From assembly GCF_018760365.1 (NCBI RefSeq), contig NZ_JAHIAB010000004.1:124001-188000 (forward strand): a stretch of DNA of 64,000 bases, given 5' to 3'. The notes beneath the pieces were generated by a model that saw nothing but the letters and a program-made list of their open reading frames with translations, was not told where the DNA came from and searched no databases. The DNA comes from Pseudooceanicola endophyticus. Lineage in GTDB: Bacteria; Pseudomonadota; Alphaproteobacteria; Rhodobacterales; Rhodobacteraceae. Below, piece by piece: positions 1 through 8,638 of this stretch. The translations under genes were made by a program, and so were the position numbers. Positions within the stretch are counted from its first letter, which is position 1. Each line of letters begins with the position of its first letter.

Positions 1-1215
1 CGATAGCGAAACCGCGAAGATCACCATGTTGCGGCGGTTCCAGGTGACCTCGGAGAGCATGTTGATCCCCGCCGAGGCGACCATGCCGAACATCACGATC
101 ACCGCGCCGCCCAGCACATTGGTGGGTACGGTGGCGACGATGGCGCCGAATTTCGGCACCAGGCCGCAGATGATCAGGAAGATCGCGCCGATGGTCACCA
201 CGTGACGGCTCATCACGCCGGTCATCGACACCAGGCCGACGTTCTGGCTGAACGAGGTGTTGGGCAGCCCGCCGAAGACCCCGGCGATGGCGGTGCCAAG
301 GCCATCGGCAAAGGTGGCGCCGGCGATCTCGCGGTCGGTGGCCTCGCGGCCCGCGCCGCCCTTGGTGATCCCCGAGGTGTCGCCCACCGTCTCGATCGCC
401 GAGACCACGGCCATGAAGCACATGCCGACGATGATCGCCGGATCGAAGGCGATCCCCCATTTGAACGGCATCGGCAGGTCGAAGTAGCTGGCCCGGCCGA
501 CATTGGCAAAGCTGACCTGGCCCATCAGCAGCGCCACCACGTAGCCCGCGATCAGCCCGATCAGCACCGAGGAGACCGAGACCATGCCCTTGCCGAAGAA
601 CGACAGCGCCAGGGCCACGATGACCACCGTCAGCGCCGGCACCCACATGGCAAGCGAGCCGAACTCGGGCTTGCCGATCAGCGGCACGCCACCGGCGGCA
701 TACTGGATGCCGGTCTTCAGCAGCGCCAGGCCGATCATCAGCACGATGAGGCCGGTGACCAGCGGCGGCAGGGCATTGCGGATGCGGCGAATGATGAAGC
801 CCAGGCAGAAGTGGAAGCAGCCGCCAAGCGCGATGCCGGTCATCAGGGCGGCCATCCCCTCGGGGCCCTTGCCGGCCACGGCCGGGATCATCACCGGCAG
901 GAAGGCGAAGGAGGTGCCCTGCACGATGGGCAGCTTGGCCCCCACCGGGCCGAAGGTGATGGTCTGGAAGAGCGTCGCGATCCCGGCGAAGAGCATCGCC
1001 ATCTGGATCATGTAGGTCATGTCCGGGAAGCCGAGCGCCCCCTGGTCGGAGCCATAGCCGAAGCCTGCGGCTCCGGCGATGATGATGGAGGGCGTGATGT
1101 TGGATGCGAACATCGCCAGCACATGCTGGATTCCCAGCGGAACCGCATCGGCGATGGGCGGCATGTAGTCGGGATCACGCAGCTGTTCGTGCGTTCCCAG
1201 TCGGGCGTGCGCCAT
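1..1215 (-). CDS. Uracil-xanthine (NCS2) permease, 3' end cut off by the window
   Basis: Inner-membrane proton symporter of the nucleobase:cation symporter-2 family, expected to import xanthine or urate. The frame stays open for 405 codons to base 1, so roughly the last 30-70 residues lie outside the window. The translation begins MAHARLGTHEQL and contains the family signature QNVGLVSMTGVMSRHVV, the hallmark of xanthine/urate transporters, followed by many hydrophobic helices. The start at 1215 is the first ATG after the gap to allA. It is the last visible gene of the minus-strand ureide operon, 54 nt after allA, which supports a purine substrate; urate or xanthine is an inference from this context. 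A long hairpin separates it from allA and may lower its expression relative to the enzymes. Confidence 0.9.
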   Translation of the reverse strand, partial: MAHARLGTHEQLRDPDYMPPIADAVPLGIQHVLAMFASNITPSIIIAGAAGFGYGSDQGALGFPDMTYMIQMAMLFAGIATLFQTITFGPVGAKLPIVQGTSFAFLPVMIPAVAGKGPEGMAALMTGIALGGCFHFCLGFIIRRIRNALPPLVTGLIVLMIGLALLKTGIQYAAGGVPLIGKPEFGSLAMWVPALTVVIVALALSFFGKGMVSVSSVLIGLIAGYVVALLMGQVSFANVGRASYFDLPMPFKWGIAFDPAIIVGMCFMAVVSAIETVGDTSGITKGGAGREATDREIAGATFADGLGTAIAGVFGGLPNTSFSQNVGLVSMTGVMSRHVVTIGAIFLIICGLVPKFGAIVATVPTNVLGGAVIVMFGMVASAGINMLSEVTWNRRNMVIFAVSLS

Positions 1216-1237
1216 GTTTCTGTTCCCCGGTCTTGTT

Positions 1238-1274
1238 TCTGAACGCGCCCCTCGTTCACGGGGGCGTGTTCAGA
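1238..1274 (-). promoter_or_regulatory. Intercistronic stem-loop between allA and the permease gene
   Basis: Arms 1238-1251 and 1261-1274 pair over 14 bp with one G-U wobble, and the loop is 9 nt. One arm contains the allA stop codon (1270-1272). No T-run follows on the minus strand, so it is not a classical terminator; an mRNA-stabilising or attenuating processing hairpin is more likely. Confidence 0.55.
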
Positions 1275-1758
1275 GCGTGACGGAAAACGGAACAGGCAGG
1301 AAGTGCTCTTCCAGATTCGGGGTGCTTCCGATGCGGTCCACAACGGCAAAAAGTCCCGGAGCTGCCAAGGGGGTAAGCACCCCGTGCCAGGTATTGCGCA
1401 GGAAGTTCACACCCTGGCCGGGCTGGCAGAGGAAGGCGCGCGGCGCGCCGGGCACGCCGCCCTCATCCGGCGCCACGATCACCATCCAGGGGGCCTCGGA
1501 CATCGGCAGGAACGCCTGGGAGCCCTCGGGGTGGCGTTCCAGCAGGTCGCATTCGTAGGGAAGGTCGCGCGGGACGGCCCTGAAGACCGAGATGCCGGCC
1601 TGTCCGCCGGGGCCGAAATCCATCCGGGCGCGGTCGTGGTAGCGTTCGCACATGCCGGCATTGATCAGCTTGTCGTAGCTTTCCGTCACCTCCAGCACGT
1701 CGCCGAAGGGGGCGAAGGCCTCGGCGGTCAGAGGCTCGGCGCGGATCGTCAGGCTCAT
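1270..1758 (-). CDS. allA: Ureidoglycolate lyase
   Basis: Cleaves (S)-ureidoglycolate to glyoxylate and urea, the last step of allantoin degradation in the cytoplasm. The protein has 162 residues, the usual AllA size, and starts MSLTIRAEPLTAEAFAPFGDV, typical of the family. The core includes FHGVLTPLA-like cupin segments (here TWHGVLTPLAAPGLFAVVDR), which build the active-site barrel. It overlaps the upstream aminohydrolase gene by 4 bp (ATGA), so translation is probably coupled. Its place as the third enzyme of the minus-strand cluster matches the order of the pathway. Confidence 0.93.
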   Translation of the reverse strand: MSLTIRAEPLTAEAFAPFGDVLEVTESYDKLINAGMCERYHDRARMDFGPGGQAGISVFRAVPRDLPYECDLLERHPEGSQAFLPMSEAPWMVIVAPDEGGVPGAPRAFLCQPGQGVNFLRNTWHGVLTPLAAPGLFAVVDRIGSTPNLEEHFLPVPFSVTL

Positions 1759-2585
1759 GCCAGCACCAGGCTGGGGTGGCGGTTCACGTCCTTGTAGAGC
1801 AGGTAGCGGAAGGGCTCATCGCCGATCTGTTCGCAGGCCTGGGGGCAGAAGGCGCGCAGCCACATGAAATCGCCCGGGCCGACCTCGACCCAGTCGGTGT
1901 TCAGCAGGTAGCGGGCCCGGCCTTCCAGAACATAGAGGCCGTGCTCCATGATATGCGTCTCGGCGAAGGGGATGCGGCCGCCCTTGCCGAAGGTGACGAT
2001 GTTCACATGCATGTCGTGGCGCAGGTCCGACGGATCGACGAAGCGGGTCGTGGCCCAGCTGCCGTTGGTGTCGGGCATGGCGTTCGGGGTGACGGCATCG
2101 TCATGGCTGACGAAGGCCTCGGGCGCGGGAATGCCGGGGGCGGGTTCGTAGCGCTTGCGGACCCAGTGGAAGGTCGTGGTCGCCTCGGTCGCGTTGGTGA
2201 CGGACCAGCGCGCGCCCGGCGGCAGGAAGGCATAGCCGCCCGGGGTCAGGGCGTGCTCCGTGCCCTCAAGCGTCAGCGTCAGCGTGCCGTCGACCACGAA
2301 AAGGACGCCCTCCGCCCCGGCGTCGGGTTCGGGGGTGGCGGCACCGCCGCCGGGCGCCACCTCGACGATGAGCTGCGCGAAGGTTTCGGCAAAGCCCGAG
2401 AGGGGGCGGGCGATGATCCAGGCGCGGGTTTTCTCCCAGCCGGGCAGGAAAGAGGTCACGATGTCGGACATGGTGGCCGCCGGGATCACCGCATAGGCGG
2501 TGGTGAAGCGGGCCGGGTCGTAATGGCGTTCGTGCTGCGCGGGCAGGCCGCCGCGGGGCGTGTAGTAGCTGCGGGTTTCGGTCAC
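1755..2585 (-). CDS. allE: (S)-ureidoglycine aminohydrolase (bicupin; often annotated as bifunctional with allantoicase)
   Basis: Hydrolyses ureidoglycine to ureidoglycolate and ammonia. The 276-residue protein has two cupin halves: about residues 60-140 (VLFVVDGTLTLTLEG) and 190-270, where ETHIMEHGLYVLEG supplies the Glu/His Mn-binding set of the C-terminal cupin. Length and layout fit AllE/UGHY. Many databases label relatives as bifunctional allantoicase, which I regard as weakly supported. No separate allantoicase or allantoate amidohydrolase gene is visible here, so that step is either elsewhere or done by this protein. It overlaps both neighbours by 4 bp, showing a tight operon puuE-allE-allA. 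Confidence 0.9.
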   Translation of the reverse strand: MTETRSYYTPRGGLPAQHERHYDPARFTTAYAVIPAATMSDIVTSFLPGWEKTRAWIIARPLSGFAETFAQLIVEVAPGGGAATPEPDAGAEGVLFVVDGTLTLTLEGTEHALTPGGYAFLPPGARWSVTNATEATTTFHWVRKRYEPAPGIPAPEAFVSHDDAVTPNAMPDTNGSWATTRFVDPSDLRHDMHVNIVTFGKGGRIPFAETHIMEHGLYVLEGRARYLLNTDWVEVGPGDFMWLRAFCPQACEQIGDEPFRYLLYKDVNRHPSLVLA

Positions 2586-3997
2586 GGCAGCAGGTCCTTC
2601 AGTCGGTGATAGGCGATGCGCTCTACCTGCTGGCAGGCGGCCTTGAATTCGGTGTCGCGGTCATGGGCAAGGCGCGTCTTCATCGCCTCCATGATCGAGG
2701 CCTTGGTATTCTCCTTCACGGCGATGATGAAGGGGAAACCGAACTTTTCCGTGTAGCGGGCATTGTGGCCCTCGAAGAAGGTACGCTCGGCATCGGTCAG
2801 CGCATCAAGGCCGGCGCTGGCCTGTTCGGCGGTGCTTTCGGCGGTCAGGCGTTTCGCGGCGGCCAGCTTGCCGGCCAGGTCGGGGTGCGCGGTCAGCACG
2901 CCCAGGCGTTCCTCGGGCGAGGCGCGGCGGAAGGCGCGGGCGAGGGCCGTCCAGACGCCGACGGCGCTGTCATGGGCGGGGCCCAGCTCCAGCTTCCAGG
3001 CGCGCTTGGCGATCCAGGGGGAGTGTTCGAAGATGCCGCCGAAGGTCTCCACGAAGGTCTTCTTGTCCATCTCGCTGGGGATCAGCGCGGGGGTCACGGG
3101 CGGATGCTCTGCCGCCCAGTGATCGGCGATGTCGATGCGGCGCGGGCACCATACGCCTTCGAACTGGGCGATGTAGTCGAGGAACTTCTGAAGCCCCGCC
3201 ATCCGGCCCGGACGGCCCAGCAGCCGGCAGTGCATCCCGATCGAGAACATCTTCGGGCTGCCCGCCTCGCCCTCGGCATAGAGCACGTCGAAGGCGGCCT
3301 TGAGGTATTCGTAGAACTCGTCGGTGCCGCCGAAGGTGGCGGGCCCGGCAAAGCGCATGTCGTTGGTGTCCATCGTGTAGGGGATGACCAGGGTGCGGTG
3401 GCCCTCGAAGGTCCCCCAGTAGGGCAGGTCGTCGTCGATCGTGTCGGAGACCCATTTCATGCCCAGCTCGGCGGCCAGCTTGACCGTGTTCATCGAGCAG
3501 CGCCCGGTGTACCAGCCCTGGGGTTTCTCGCCGGTCAGCTCCTCGTGGAGGGTGATCGCCTCTTCCATCAGGGCGCGTTCCTCGGCCTCGGGCATGTCCT
3601 TGTGCTCGACCCATTTCTTGCCGTGGGAGGCGATTTCCCAACCGGCGTCCTGCATCGCCCAGACCTGTTCGGGGCTGCGCGCCAGGGCATCGGTGACGCC
3701 GTAGACCGTCAGGGGAATGTTGCGCGAGGTGAACAGACGGTGCAGCCGCCAGAAGCCGGCGCGGGCGCCGTATTCATAGACCGATTCCATGTTCCAGTGG
3801 CGCTTGCCCTCCCATGGGGTGGCGCCGATCACTTCGGAGAGGAAGGCTTCGGAGGCGGCATCGCCGTGCAGGATGTTGTTCTCTCCGCCCTCTTCGTAGT
3901 TCAGCACGAAGGAGATCGCGATCCTGGCATTGCCGGGCCACCGGGCGTCCGGAGGGGTCGGGCCGTAACCGATCATGTTGCGCGGGTAGCGGTTCAT
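2582..3997 (-). CDS. puuE: Allantoinase (PuuE type) fused to OHCU decarboxylase
   Basis: Two consecutive urate-pathway activities in one 471-residue chain. The N-terminal part (about residues 1-300) is a polysaccharide-deacetylase-fold, metal-independent allantoinase: it starts [20 protein letters not shown] and holds [15 protein letters not shown]. The C-terminal part (about 305-471) is 2-oxo-4-hydroxy-4-carboxy-5-ureidoimidazoline decarboxylase, shown by [21 protein letters not shown] and [15 protein letters not shown] decarboxylase makes (S)-allantoin and allantoinase opens it, so the fusion could channel the product, although the domain order is opposite to the reaction order. A good RBS (GAGGAG) lies about 9 nt before the ATG at 3997. 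First gene of the minus-strand ureide operon, divergent from uraH. Confidence 0.95.
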   Translation of the reverse strand: MNRYPRNMIGYGPTPPDARWPGNARIAISFVLNYEEGGENNILHGDAASEAFLSEVIGATPWEGKRHWNMESVYEYGARAGFWRLHRLFTSRNIPLTVYGVTDALARSPEQVWAMQDAGWEIASHGKKWVEHKDMPEAEERALMEEAITLHEELTGEKPQGWYTGRCSMNTVKLAAELGMKWVSDTIDDDLPYWGTFEGHRTLVIPYTMDTNDMRFAGPATFGGTDEFYEYLKAAFDVLYAEGEAGSPKMFSIGMHCRLLGRPGRMAGLQKFLDYIAQFEGVWCPRRIDIADHWAAEHPPVTPALIPSEMDKKTFVETFGGIFEHSPWIAKRAWKLELGPAHDSAVGVWTALARAFRRASPEERLGVLTAHPDLAGKLAAAKRLTAESTAEQASAGLDALTDAERTFFEGHNARYTEKFGFPFIIAVKENTKASIMEAMKTRLAHDRDTEFKAACQQVERIAYHRLKDLLP

Positions 3998-4083
3998 GTG
4001 CTTTGACTCCTCGTGAATTGGACCTCGGCATAGGAGGCCGGTCCAAACGCGGTTTCAAGCGGATTTTCCGGAAAGGGCGCAGG

Positions 4084-4443
4084 ATGGCGATGGGTTACCT
4101 GACGACGCATGTTCTTGATACGGCACGGGGTCTGCCGGCGGCAGGGCTGGAGATCGTGCTGTACCGGCTGGAGGGGGGCGCGCGGCGCGAGCTGGCGCGG
4201 ATGGTGACCAATGCCGACGGGCGCACCGACAGCCCGATCCTGCCGAAGGAGGCCTTCGCGATGGGGACCTACGAGCTGGAGTTCCTGGCCGGAGCCTATC
4301 TGGATGCCTGCGGTGTGCCCGCCGAAAACCCGCGGTTCCTGGATGTGGTGCCGCTGCGCTTCGGGATCTCGGATGAGCAGGCGCATTACCACGTGCCGCT
4401 GCTGCTCTCGCCCTTTGGCTATTCGACCTATCGCGGCAGCTGA
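4084..4443 (+). CDS. uraH: 5-hydroxyisourate hydrolase (transthyretin-like)
   Basis: Hydrolyses 5-hydroxyisourate to OHCU, the step before the decarboxylase domain encoded divergently. The 119-residue protein carries all family landmarks: His9 in LTTHVLD, Arg47, His103 in [10 protein letters not shown] and the C-terminal signature YRGS. Two in-frame ATGs compete (4084 and 4090); AGGA at 4081-4084 would serve 4090 and AAGGG at 4074-4077 would serve 4084, so the first two residues are uncertain. It is followed by a 3'-UTR repeat unit and a strong terminator. The urate oxidase step was not seen in the window. Confidence 0.95.
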   Translation: MAMGYLTTHVLDTARGLPAAGLEIVLYRLEGGARRELARMVTNADGRTDSPILPKEAFAMGTYELEFLAGAYLDACGVPAENPRFLDVVPLRFGISDEQAHYHVPLLLSPFGYSTYRGS

Positions 4444-4456
4444 GGCCGGGCGGGGT

Positions 4457-4515
4457 GGGGGCTCTGCCCCCGTCTCCTGCGGAGACTCCCCCGAGGTATT
4501 TGGAACAAGAAAATG
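4457..4515 (+). repeat. 3'-UTR repeat unit, copy 1 (tail type 1)
   Basis: It begins 13 nt after the uraH stop. Hairpin A is GGGGGC-TCT-GCCCCC (4457-4471), hairpin B is GTCTCC-TGC-GGAGAC (4472-4486), and the conserved tail CCCCCGAGGTATTTGGAACA continues through AGAAAATG to 4515. Confidence 0.85.
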
Positions 4516-4516
4516 C

Positions 4517-4553
4517 GAAAGGCCGCGCCGGTGGGGCGCGGCCTTTCTTTTTT
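4517..4553 (+). terminator. Rho-independent terminator of uraH
   Basis: A 13-bp perfect stem (4517-4529 with 4535-4547), 5-nt loop and a run of six T at 4548-4553. It lies between converging uraH and the OmpA-type gene. Confidence 0.93.
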
Positions 4554-4580
4554 GATCCCGGGTGGGTCAGGTCTGGCCGA

Positions 4581-5240
4581 TCAGTTCTGGCCGGTCGGGA
4601 TGATGACGATTTCCACGCGGCGGTTCTGCTGGCGGCCCTCGGCGGTCAGGTTCGATGCCTTGGGCTGGTCCTCGCCGCGGCCGAAGGCCGAGATGCGACC
4701 GGAGGAGACGCCGTAGTTGATCAGCGTGTTGGCGACCGAGGCGGCGCGGCGCTGCGAGAGCTGCTGGTTGTAGGCCGCGGTGCCGGTGTTGTCGGTATGG
4801 CCGACGACCTGGACGCGGGTTGCGGGGTATTCGTTCAGCGACTGCGCGACCTTCTGGAGGTCCGAGGTCAGGTCGGGACGCAGGGTGGCGCTGTCGGTGG
4901 CGAAGAGGATGTCCTGCGGCATGGTCAGGATCAGCTGGCTGCCGGTGTTCTGGATCTGGACGTCGTTGCCGAGCGAACCGCGCAGCGAGGCTTCCTGCTT
5001 GTCGAGGTAGTTGCCATAGGCCGAGCCGGCGATGCCGCCGACCACGGCGCCGATCGCGGCGCCCTTGCCCTTGTCGTCGCTGAGCAGCGAACCGACGACG
5101 GCGCCGAAGCCGGCGCCTGCGGCAGCGCCGGTGCGGGTGTTGCGGTAGCCATCGTTCTGATCGCAGGCGGCCAGCAGCAGCAGCGATGCGCCGGTCAGGC
5201 CGAGGATGGATTTCTTCGCGGTGAGTGTCATCAGGGTCAT
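4581..5240 (-). CDS. OmpA-family outer-membrane lipoprotein with glycine-zipper segment (YiaD-like)
   Basis: Probably anchors the outer membrane to peptidoglycan. The chosen start (5240) gives 219 residues with a lipoprotein signal ending LLLLAAC (Cys26), preceded by AGAGG about 8 nt upstream; a longer reading to 5294 has no such support. Residues 38-80 form a Gly/Ala-rich glycine-zipper stretch (GAAAGAGFGAVVGSLL, AIGAVVGGIAGSAYG). The C-terminal half is an OmpA-like peptidoglycan-binding domain with VVGHTDNTGTAAYNQQLSQR and GRGEDQPKASNLTAEGRQQN. The architecture matches YiaD and related lipoproteins. It stands alone between the uraH terminator and the repair gene. Confidence 0.92.
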   Translation of the reverse strand: MTLMTLTAKKSILGLTGASLLLLAACDQNDGYRNTRTGAAAGAGFGAVVGSLLSDDKGKGAAIGAVVGGIAGSAYGNYLDKQEASLRGSLGNDVQIQNTGSQLILTMPQDILFATDSATLRPDLTSDLQKVAQSLNEYPATRVQVVGHTDNTGTAAYNQQLSQRRAASVANTLINYGVSSGRISAFGRGEDQPKASNLTAEGRQQNRRVEIVIIPTGQN

Positions 5241-5353
5241 GTCTGCCTCTTGAGTACCGGGCCTCAGCCCTCCCATGGCAGGGAAATAGCGCAAGTCGCG
5301 GGGCGGCCCAATGATTTCCCGAAGATGTGCTCGGCGGGTTTCCGCTCTGGGCG

Positions 5354-6205
5354 TTACGGCGCCGTGAGGGCCTCGTTGCGGGCGCTTTCGCGGGCCAGCA
5401 TGGCGCGTTTCACCGGCAGGCCCCAGTGGTAGCCGCCAAGCGCGCCGTCGCGGCGCAGCACGCGGTGGCAGGGGATCAGCAGGCTGACCGGGTTGCGCCC
5501 GACGGCGGTGCCGACGGCGCGGGCGGCGCGCGGCGCGCCGATCGCCCGGGCGATGTCGGAATAGGTGGTGACCTGGCCCGAGGGGATCGCCAGCAGCGCC
5601 TCCCAGACCTTGATCTGGAAGGGGGCCCCGATCATGTGCAGCCGGGTGTCACCCCGGGCTTCGAAGACCGGGGTGACGAGGGGCAGGACGGCGGCGGGAT
5701 CCTCGATGTAGCGGGCATGGGGCCAGCGGGCGACCAGGTCGGCCATGGCGGCGGCATGGCCGGTCTCGGAGGTGAAGGCCAGGCCGCAGAGGCCGCGCTC
5801 GGTCACCATGGCGATGGCCTCTCCGAAGGGTGAGGGCAGGGTGGCGTGGCGGATCGTCAGCCCGGCGCCGCCGCGGGCGACATCGCCGGGGGCCATGGCC
5901 TCCCACCGCAGGAAGAGATCATGCAGCCGCGAGGGGCCCGACAGGCCGGTGGCGAGCGCGGTTTCCAGCAGGGAGTGGCGTTCGCTCAGCAGGCGGCGGG
6001 CCTGGCCCAGGGTCAGGTACTGCTGGTAGCGCTTCGGGGAGACCCCGGCCCAGGCCGAGAACAGGCGCTGGAAATGCGCCGGGCTGAGGCCGATGCGCTG
6101 CGCCAGGTCATCGAGCGGCAGGGTGGCATCGGCGCGGTCGATCTCTTCGATGGCGCGGCGGATCACGCTGAAATGGTAGGGGTCGTCGGTCTGGTCTTTG
6201 CGCAT
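5354..6205 (-). CDS. AraC-type HTH fused to methylated-DNA--protein-cysteine methyltransferase (Ada-like, no Ada zinc domain)
   Basis: A suicide repair enzyme that removes the methyl group from O6-methylguanine onto a cysteine. The 283 residues contain an N-terminal AraC helix-turn-helix (about 15-100, LAQRIGLSPAHFQRLFSAWAG) and a C-terminal MGMT domain with the active site IPCHRV at Cys246, followed by GALGGYHWGLPVKRAML. Compared with E. coli Ada it lacks the N-terminal zinc domain that senses methylphosphotriesters, so it may repair DNA and bind DNA but cannot be switched on the Ada way. This short architecture is known in many proteobacteria. The nearby nth gene gives a mild DNA-repair theme. 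Confidence 0.92.
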   Translation of the reverse strand: MRKDQTDDPYHFSVIRRAIEEIDRADATLPLDDLAQRIGLSPAHFQRLFSAWAGVSPKRYQQYLTLGQARRLLSERHSLLETALATGLSGPSRLHDLFLRWEAMAPGDVARGGAGLTIRHATLPSPFGEAIAMVTERGLCGLAFTSETGHAAAMADLVARWPHARYIEDPAAVLPLVTPVFEARGDTRLHMIGAPFQIKVWEALLAIPSGQVTTYSDIARAIGAPRAARAVGTAVGRNPVSLLIPCHRVLRRDGALGGYHWGLPVKRAMLARESARNEALTAP

Positions 6206-6291
6206 GGCATCCTCGTCCGGCAGGCTGTCGGGCCCGGCAAGGATAGGGCGGCGGGGCGCGCGGGCGCGACCCGATTCCTGCGCAAAGCGAC

Positions 6292-6912
6292 TCAGGCCGC
6301 CATCAGGTCCAGCAGCGAGAGGTCCCGGGGGCAGCTTTCGCGCACCAGCAGCGCCTCGTCCCGCGTGAGGCAGCGCCGGGCGGTCTTGGTGCCGGGATCG
6401 AAAAGCCGGGTGGCCCGGCGCACCGCCGGCGGCAGCTCCAGCCGGGCGGCCATGTCGGCATCGGTGGTCTCGACCCAGAGGGAGCCTGCGGTGATGATCT
6501 CGTGTCGCTCCATGATGATCAGGTGGTAGGTCAGCCCGCCCATGGTGGGATCGGGCCGCGCGCGGTTGCGCCGCGAGATGTCCTGGAAGCGCGCCAGCGC
6601 CTCCTCTGCGCCGAAGTTCAGCTGGATCTCGGGGCGGCGCAGCAGGCCGCGATGCCCAGGGGCGACGCGCAGCTTCTCCTTCAGCTCGCCCTGGGGGCCG
6701 CGTTCGCCGCGATGGAAGGTCATCGGATAGGGCAGGGGATCCCCCTCCGGCGTCTTCCTAAGGCGGGCGATGTGCAGGATCGGCTGGGCGCCGCGATCCC
6801 GGGTGATCAGCCGGTCGCCGGGGGCGATCCATTCCACGGGCATCTCGCCCTCAAGGGTCAGGAGCATGGTTCCGGGGCCGAGGCCGGAGAGCGGGGCGGG
6901 GGATTCGTTCAT
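6292..6912 (-). CDS. Hint (hedgehog/intein)-domain protein
   Basis: A member of the Hint_2 group abundant in Rhodobacteraceae. The start at 6912 (MNESPAPLSGLGPGT) has GGAGG about 8 nt upstream. The Hint core is recognisable in TMLLTLEGEMPVEWIAPGDRLITRDRGAQPI, which aligns with the usual C-x-G-T-x-I-x-T-x-x-G pattern. The position normally held by the nucleophilic Cys is not a Cys here, so autoproteolysis is doubtful. There is no signal peptide and no RTX repeats. The 206-residue length is normal for stand-alone family members, whose function is unknown. It is divergent from nth. Confidence 0.8.
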   Translation of the reverse strand: MNESPAPLSGLGPGTMLLTLEGEMPVEWIAPGDRLITRDRGAQPILHIARLRKTPEGDPLPYPMTFHRGERGPQGELKEKLRVAPGHRGLLRRPEIQLNFGAEEALARFQDISRRNRARPDPTMGGLTYHLIIMERHEIITAGSLWVETTDADMAARLELPPAVRRATRLFDPGTKTARRCLTRDEALLVRESCPRDLSLLDLMAA

Positions 6913-7003
6913 GGTCTGACCTCCGGGAGGCAGATTGCGCAGGCCCGGTTTATGCGCCGTTAAATCGGCTTGTTGTATCCGGGGTTTCGAGGCAGAAACC
7001 AGC

Positions 7004-7648
7004 ATGGCCCGCCAATTGCCCTATCAGACCCTGCGCGAGATCTTTACCCGCTTCCATGACGCCGAGCCCGAGCCCAAGGGCGAGCTCGACCATGTGAATG
7101 CCTATACCCTGCTGGTGGCGGTGGCGCTGTCGGCCCAGGCGACCGATGCCGGGGTGAACCGGGCGACGAAGCACCTGTTCCCGATTGCCGACACGCCGGA
7201 AAAGATGCTGGCCCTGGGCGAAGAGGGGCTGATCGAGCATATCAAGACCATCGGCCTGTTCCGCAACAAGGCCCGGAACGTCATCAAGATGGCGAAGATC
7301 CTGGTCGAGGACTACGGCGGCGAGGTGCCCAATTCCCGCGCCGCGCTGGAAGGCCTGCCGGGGGTTGGCCGCAAGACCGCCAACGTGGTGCTGAACATGT
7401 GGTGGCGCTTCCCGGCGCAGGCCGTGGACACCCATATCTTCCGGCTGGGCAACCGGTCCGGCATCGCGCCGGGCAAGGACGTGGTGGCGGTGGAACGCGC
7501 CATCGAGGACAACATACCCGTGGACTTTCAGCTTCACGCGCATCACTGGATGATCCTGCACGGTCGCTATGTCTGCGTCGCGCGCAAGCCCAAGTGCGCC
7601 GCCTGCCTGATCCGCGATCTCTGCGACTACGAGGACAAGATTCTATGA
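7004..7648 (+). CDS. nth: Endonuclease III (DNA glycosylase / AP lyase)
   Basis: Removes oxidised pyrimidines and nicks the abasic site. The 214-residue protein aligns along its whole length with E. coli Nth. It has the helix-hairpin-helix LPGVGRKTANVV containing the catalytic Lys, the catalytic Asp in AVDTHIFR, and the [4Fe-4S] ligands Cys191, Cys198, Cys201 and Cys207 (C-x6-C-x2-C-x5-C). The start MARQLPYQTLREI at 7004 fits homologues; only a weak GAGG lies upstream. The stop overlaps the adenosine kinase start (ATGA), so the two genes are translationally coupled. Confidence 0.96.
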   Translation: MARQLPYQTLREIFTRFHDAEPEPKGELDHVNAYTLLVAVALSAQATDAGVNRATKHLFPIADTPEKMLALGEEGLIEHIKTIGLFRNKARNVIKMAKILVEDYGGEVPNSRAALEGLPGVGRKTANVVLNMWWRFPAQAVDTHIFRLGNRSGIAPGKDVVAVERAIEDNIPVDFQLHAHHWMILHGRYVCVARKPKCAACLIRDLCDYEDKIL

Positions 7649-8631
7649 CGAAATACGACGTGATCGGCATCGGCAACGCGGTGATGGACGTGATCACCCA
7701 GAGCGACGATGCCTTCCTGTCCCGCATGGGCATCGAGAAGGGCATCATGCAGCTGATCGAGCAGGAGCGCTCGGAGCTGCTCTACGGCGAGATGGATGCA
7801 CGTCACCAGGTGCCCGGCGGCTCGGTTGCCAACACCGTGGCGGGGGTTGCGAACCTTGGTCTGAAGACGGCCTTCATCGGCAAGGTGCGCGACGACGATG
7901 TCGGCACGACCTATGCCGCCGAGACGGTTGCGGGGGGCACCGATTTCCCGAATGCACCCGTTGCGGGGGGCGATCTGCCTTCCTCGCGCTGCATGATCTT
8001 CGTGTCGCCCGATGGCGAGCGGTCGATGAACACCTACCTCGGGATTTCCTCCGAAGTGGGGCCGGACGATGTGCCCGCCGAGGTCTGCAATGCCGCCAAG
8101 ATCCTGTTCCTGGAGGGCTATCTGTATGACAAGCCGAAGGGCAAGCAGGCCTTCGAGGCGGCGGCGCGGCTGACCCAGGCCGCCGGTGGCCTGGCCGGGA
8201 TCGCCCTTTCGGACCCGTTCTGCGTGGACCGTCACCGCGCCGATTTCCGCGCGCTGATGAAGCAGCTCGACTTCGTGATCGGCAACGAGCACGAGTGGAA
8301 GGCGCTGTTCGAGACCGATGACCTGGGCGCGGCGCTGGAAACCGCCGCCGGGGAGAGCGGCCTGATCGTGTGCACCCGCTCGGGCGGGGATGTGGTGATC
8401 GTCAAGGGCGACGAGGAAGTCGTGATCCCGGTGACCCAGGTGGTGCCGGTGGATGCGACCGGCGCGGGCGACCTGTTCGCGGCCGGGTTCCTGTATGGCC
8501 TCGCGACGGGCGCGGACCTGGCGACTGCGGGCCGGATGGGCTGCGTGGCGGCGAAAGAGGTGATTTCCCACTTCGGCGCGCGGCCCGAGGCGGATCTGAA
8601 GGCGCTGTTCAAGGCGGAAGGCCTGCTCTGA
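7645..8631 (+). CDS. Adenosine kinase / PfkB-family carbohydrate kinase
   Basis: Phosphorylates adenosine to AMP in purine salvage. The 328-residue protein has both PfkB signatures: the glycine-rich GGSVANTVAGVANLG early in the chain and DATGAGDLFAAGFLYG near the C-terminus, with catalytic Asp276. The overall sequence (YDVIGIGNAVMDVI at the start) matches the group annotated as adenosine kinase in alphaproteobacteria; other nucleoside or sugar substrates cannot be excluded. Its ATG overlaps the nth stop by 4 nt. A repeat unit follows the stop after 7 nt. Confidence 0.88.
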   Translation: MTKYDVIGIGNAVMDVITQSDDAFLSRMGIEKGIMQLIEQERSELLYGEMDARHQVPGGSVANTVAGVANLGLKTAFIGKVRDDDVGTTYAAETVAGGTDFPNAPVAGGDLPSSRCMIFVSPDGERSMNTYLGISSEVGPDDVPAEVCNAAKILFLEGYLYDKPKGKQAFEAAARLTQAAGGLAGIALSDPFCVDRHRADFRALMKQLDFVIGNEHEWKALFETDDLGAALETAAGESGLIVCTRSGGDVVIVKGDEEVVIPVTQVVPVDATGAGDLFAAGFLYGLATGADLATAGRMGCVAAKEVISHFGARPEADLKALFKAEGLL

Positions 8632-8638
8632 GGGCTGC

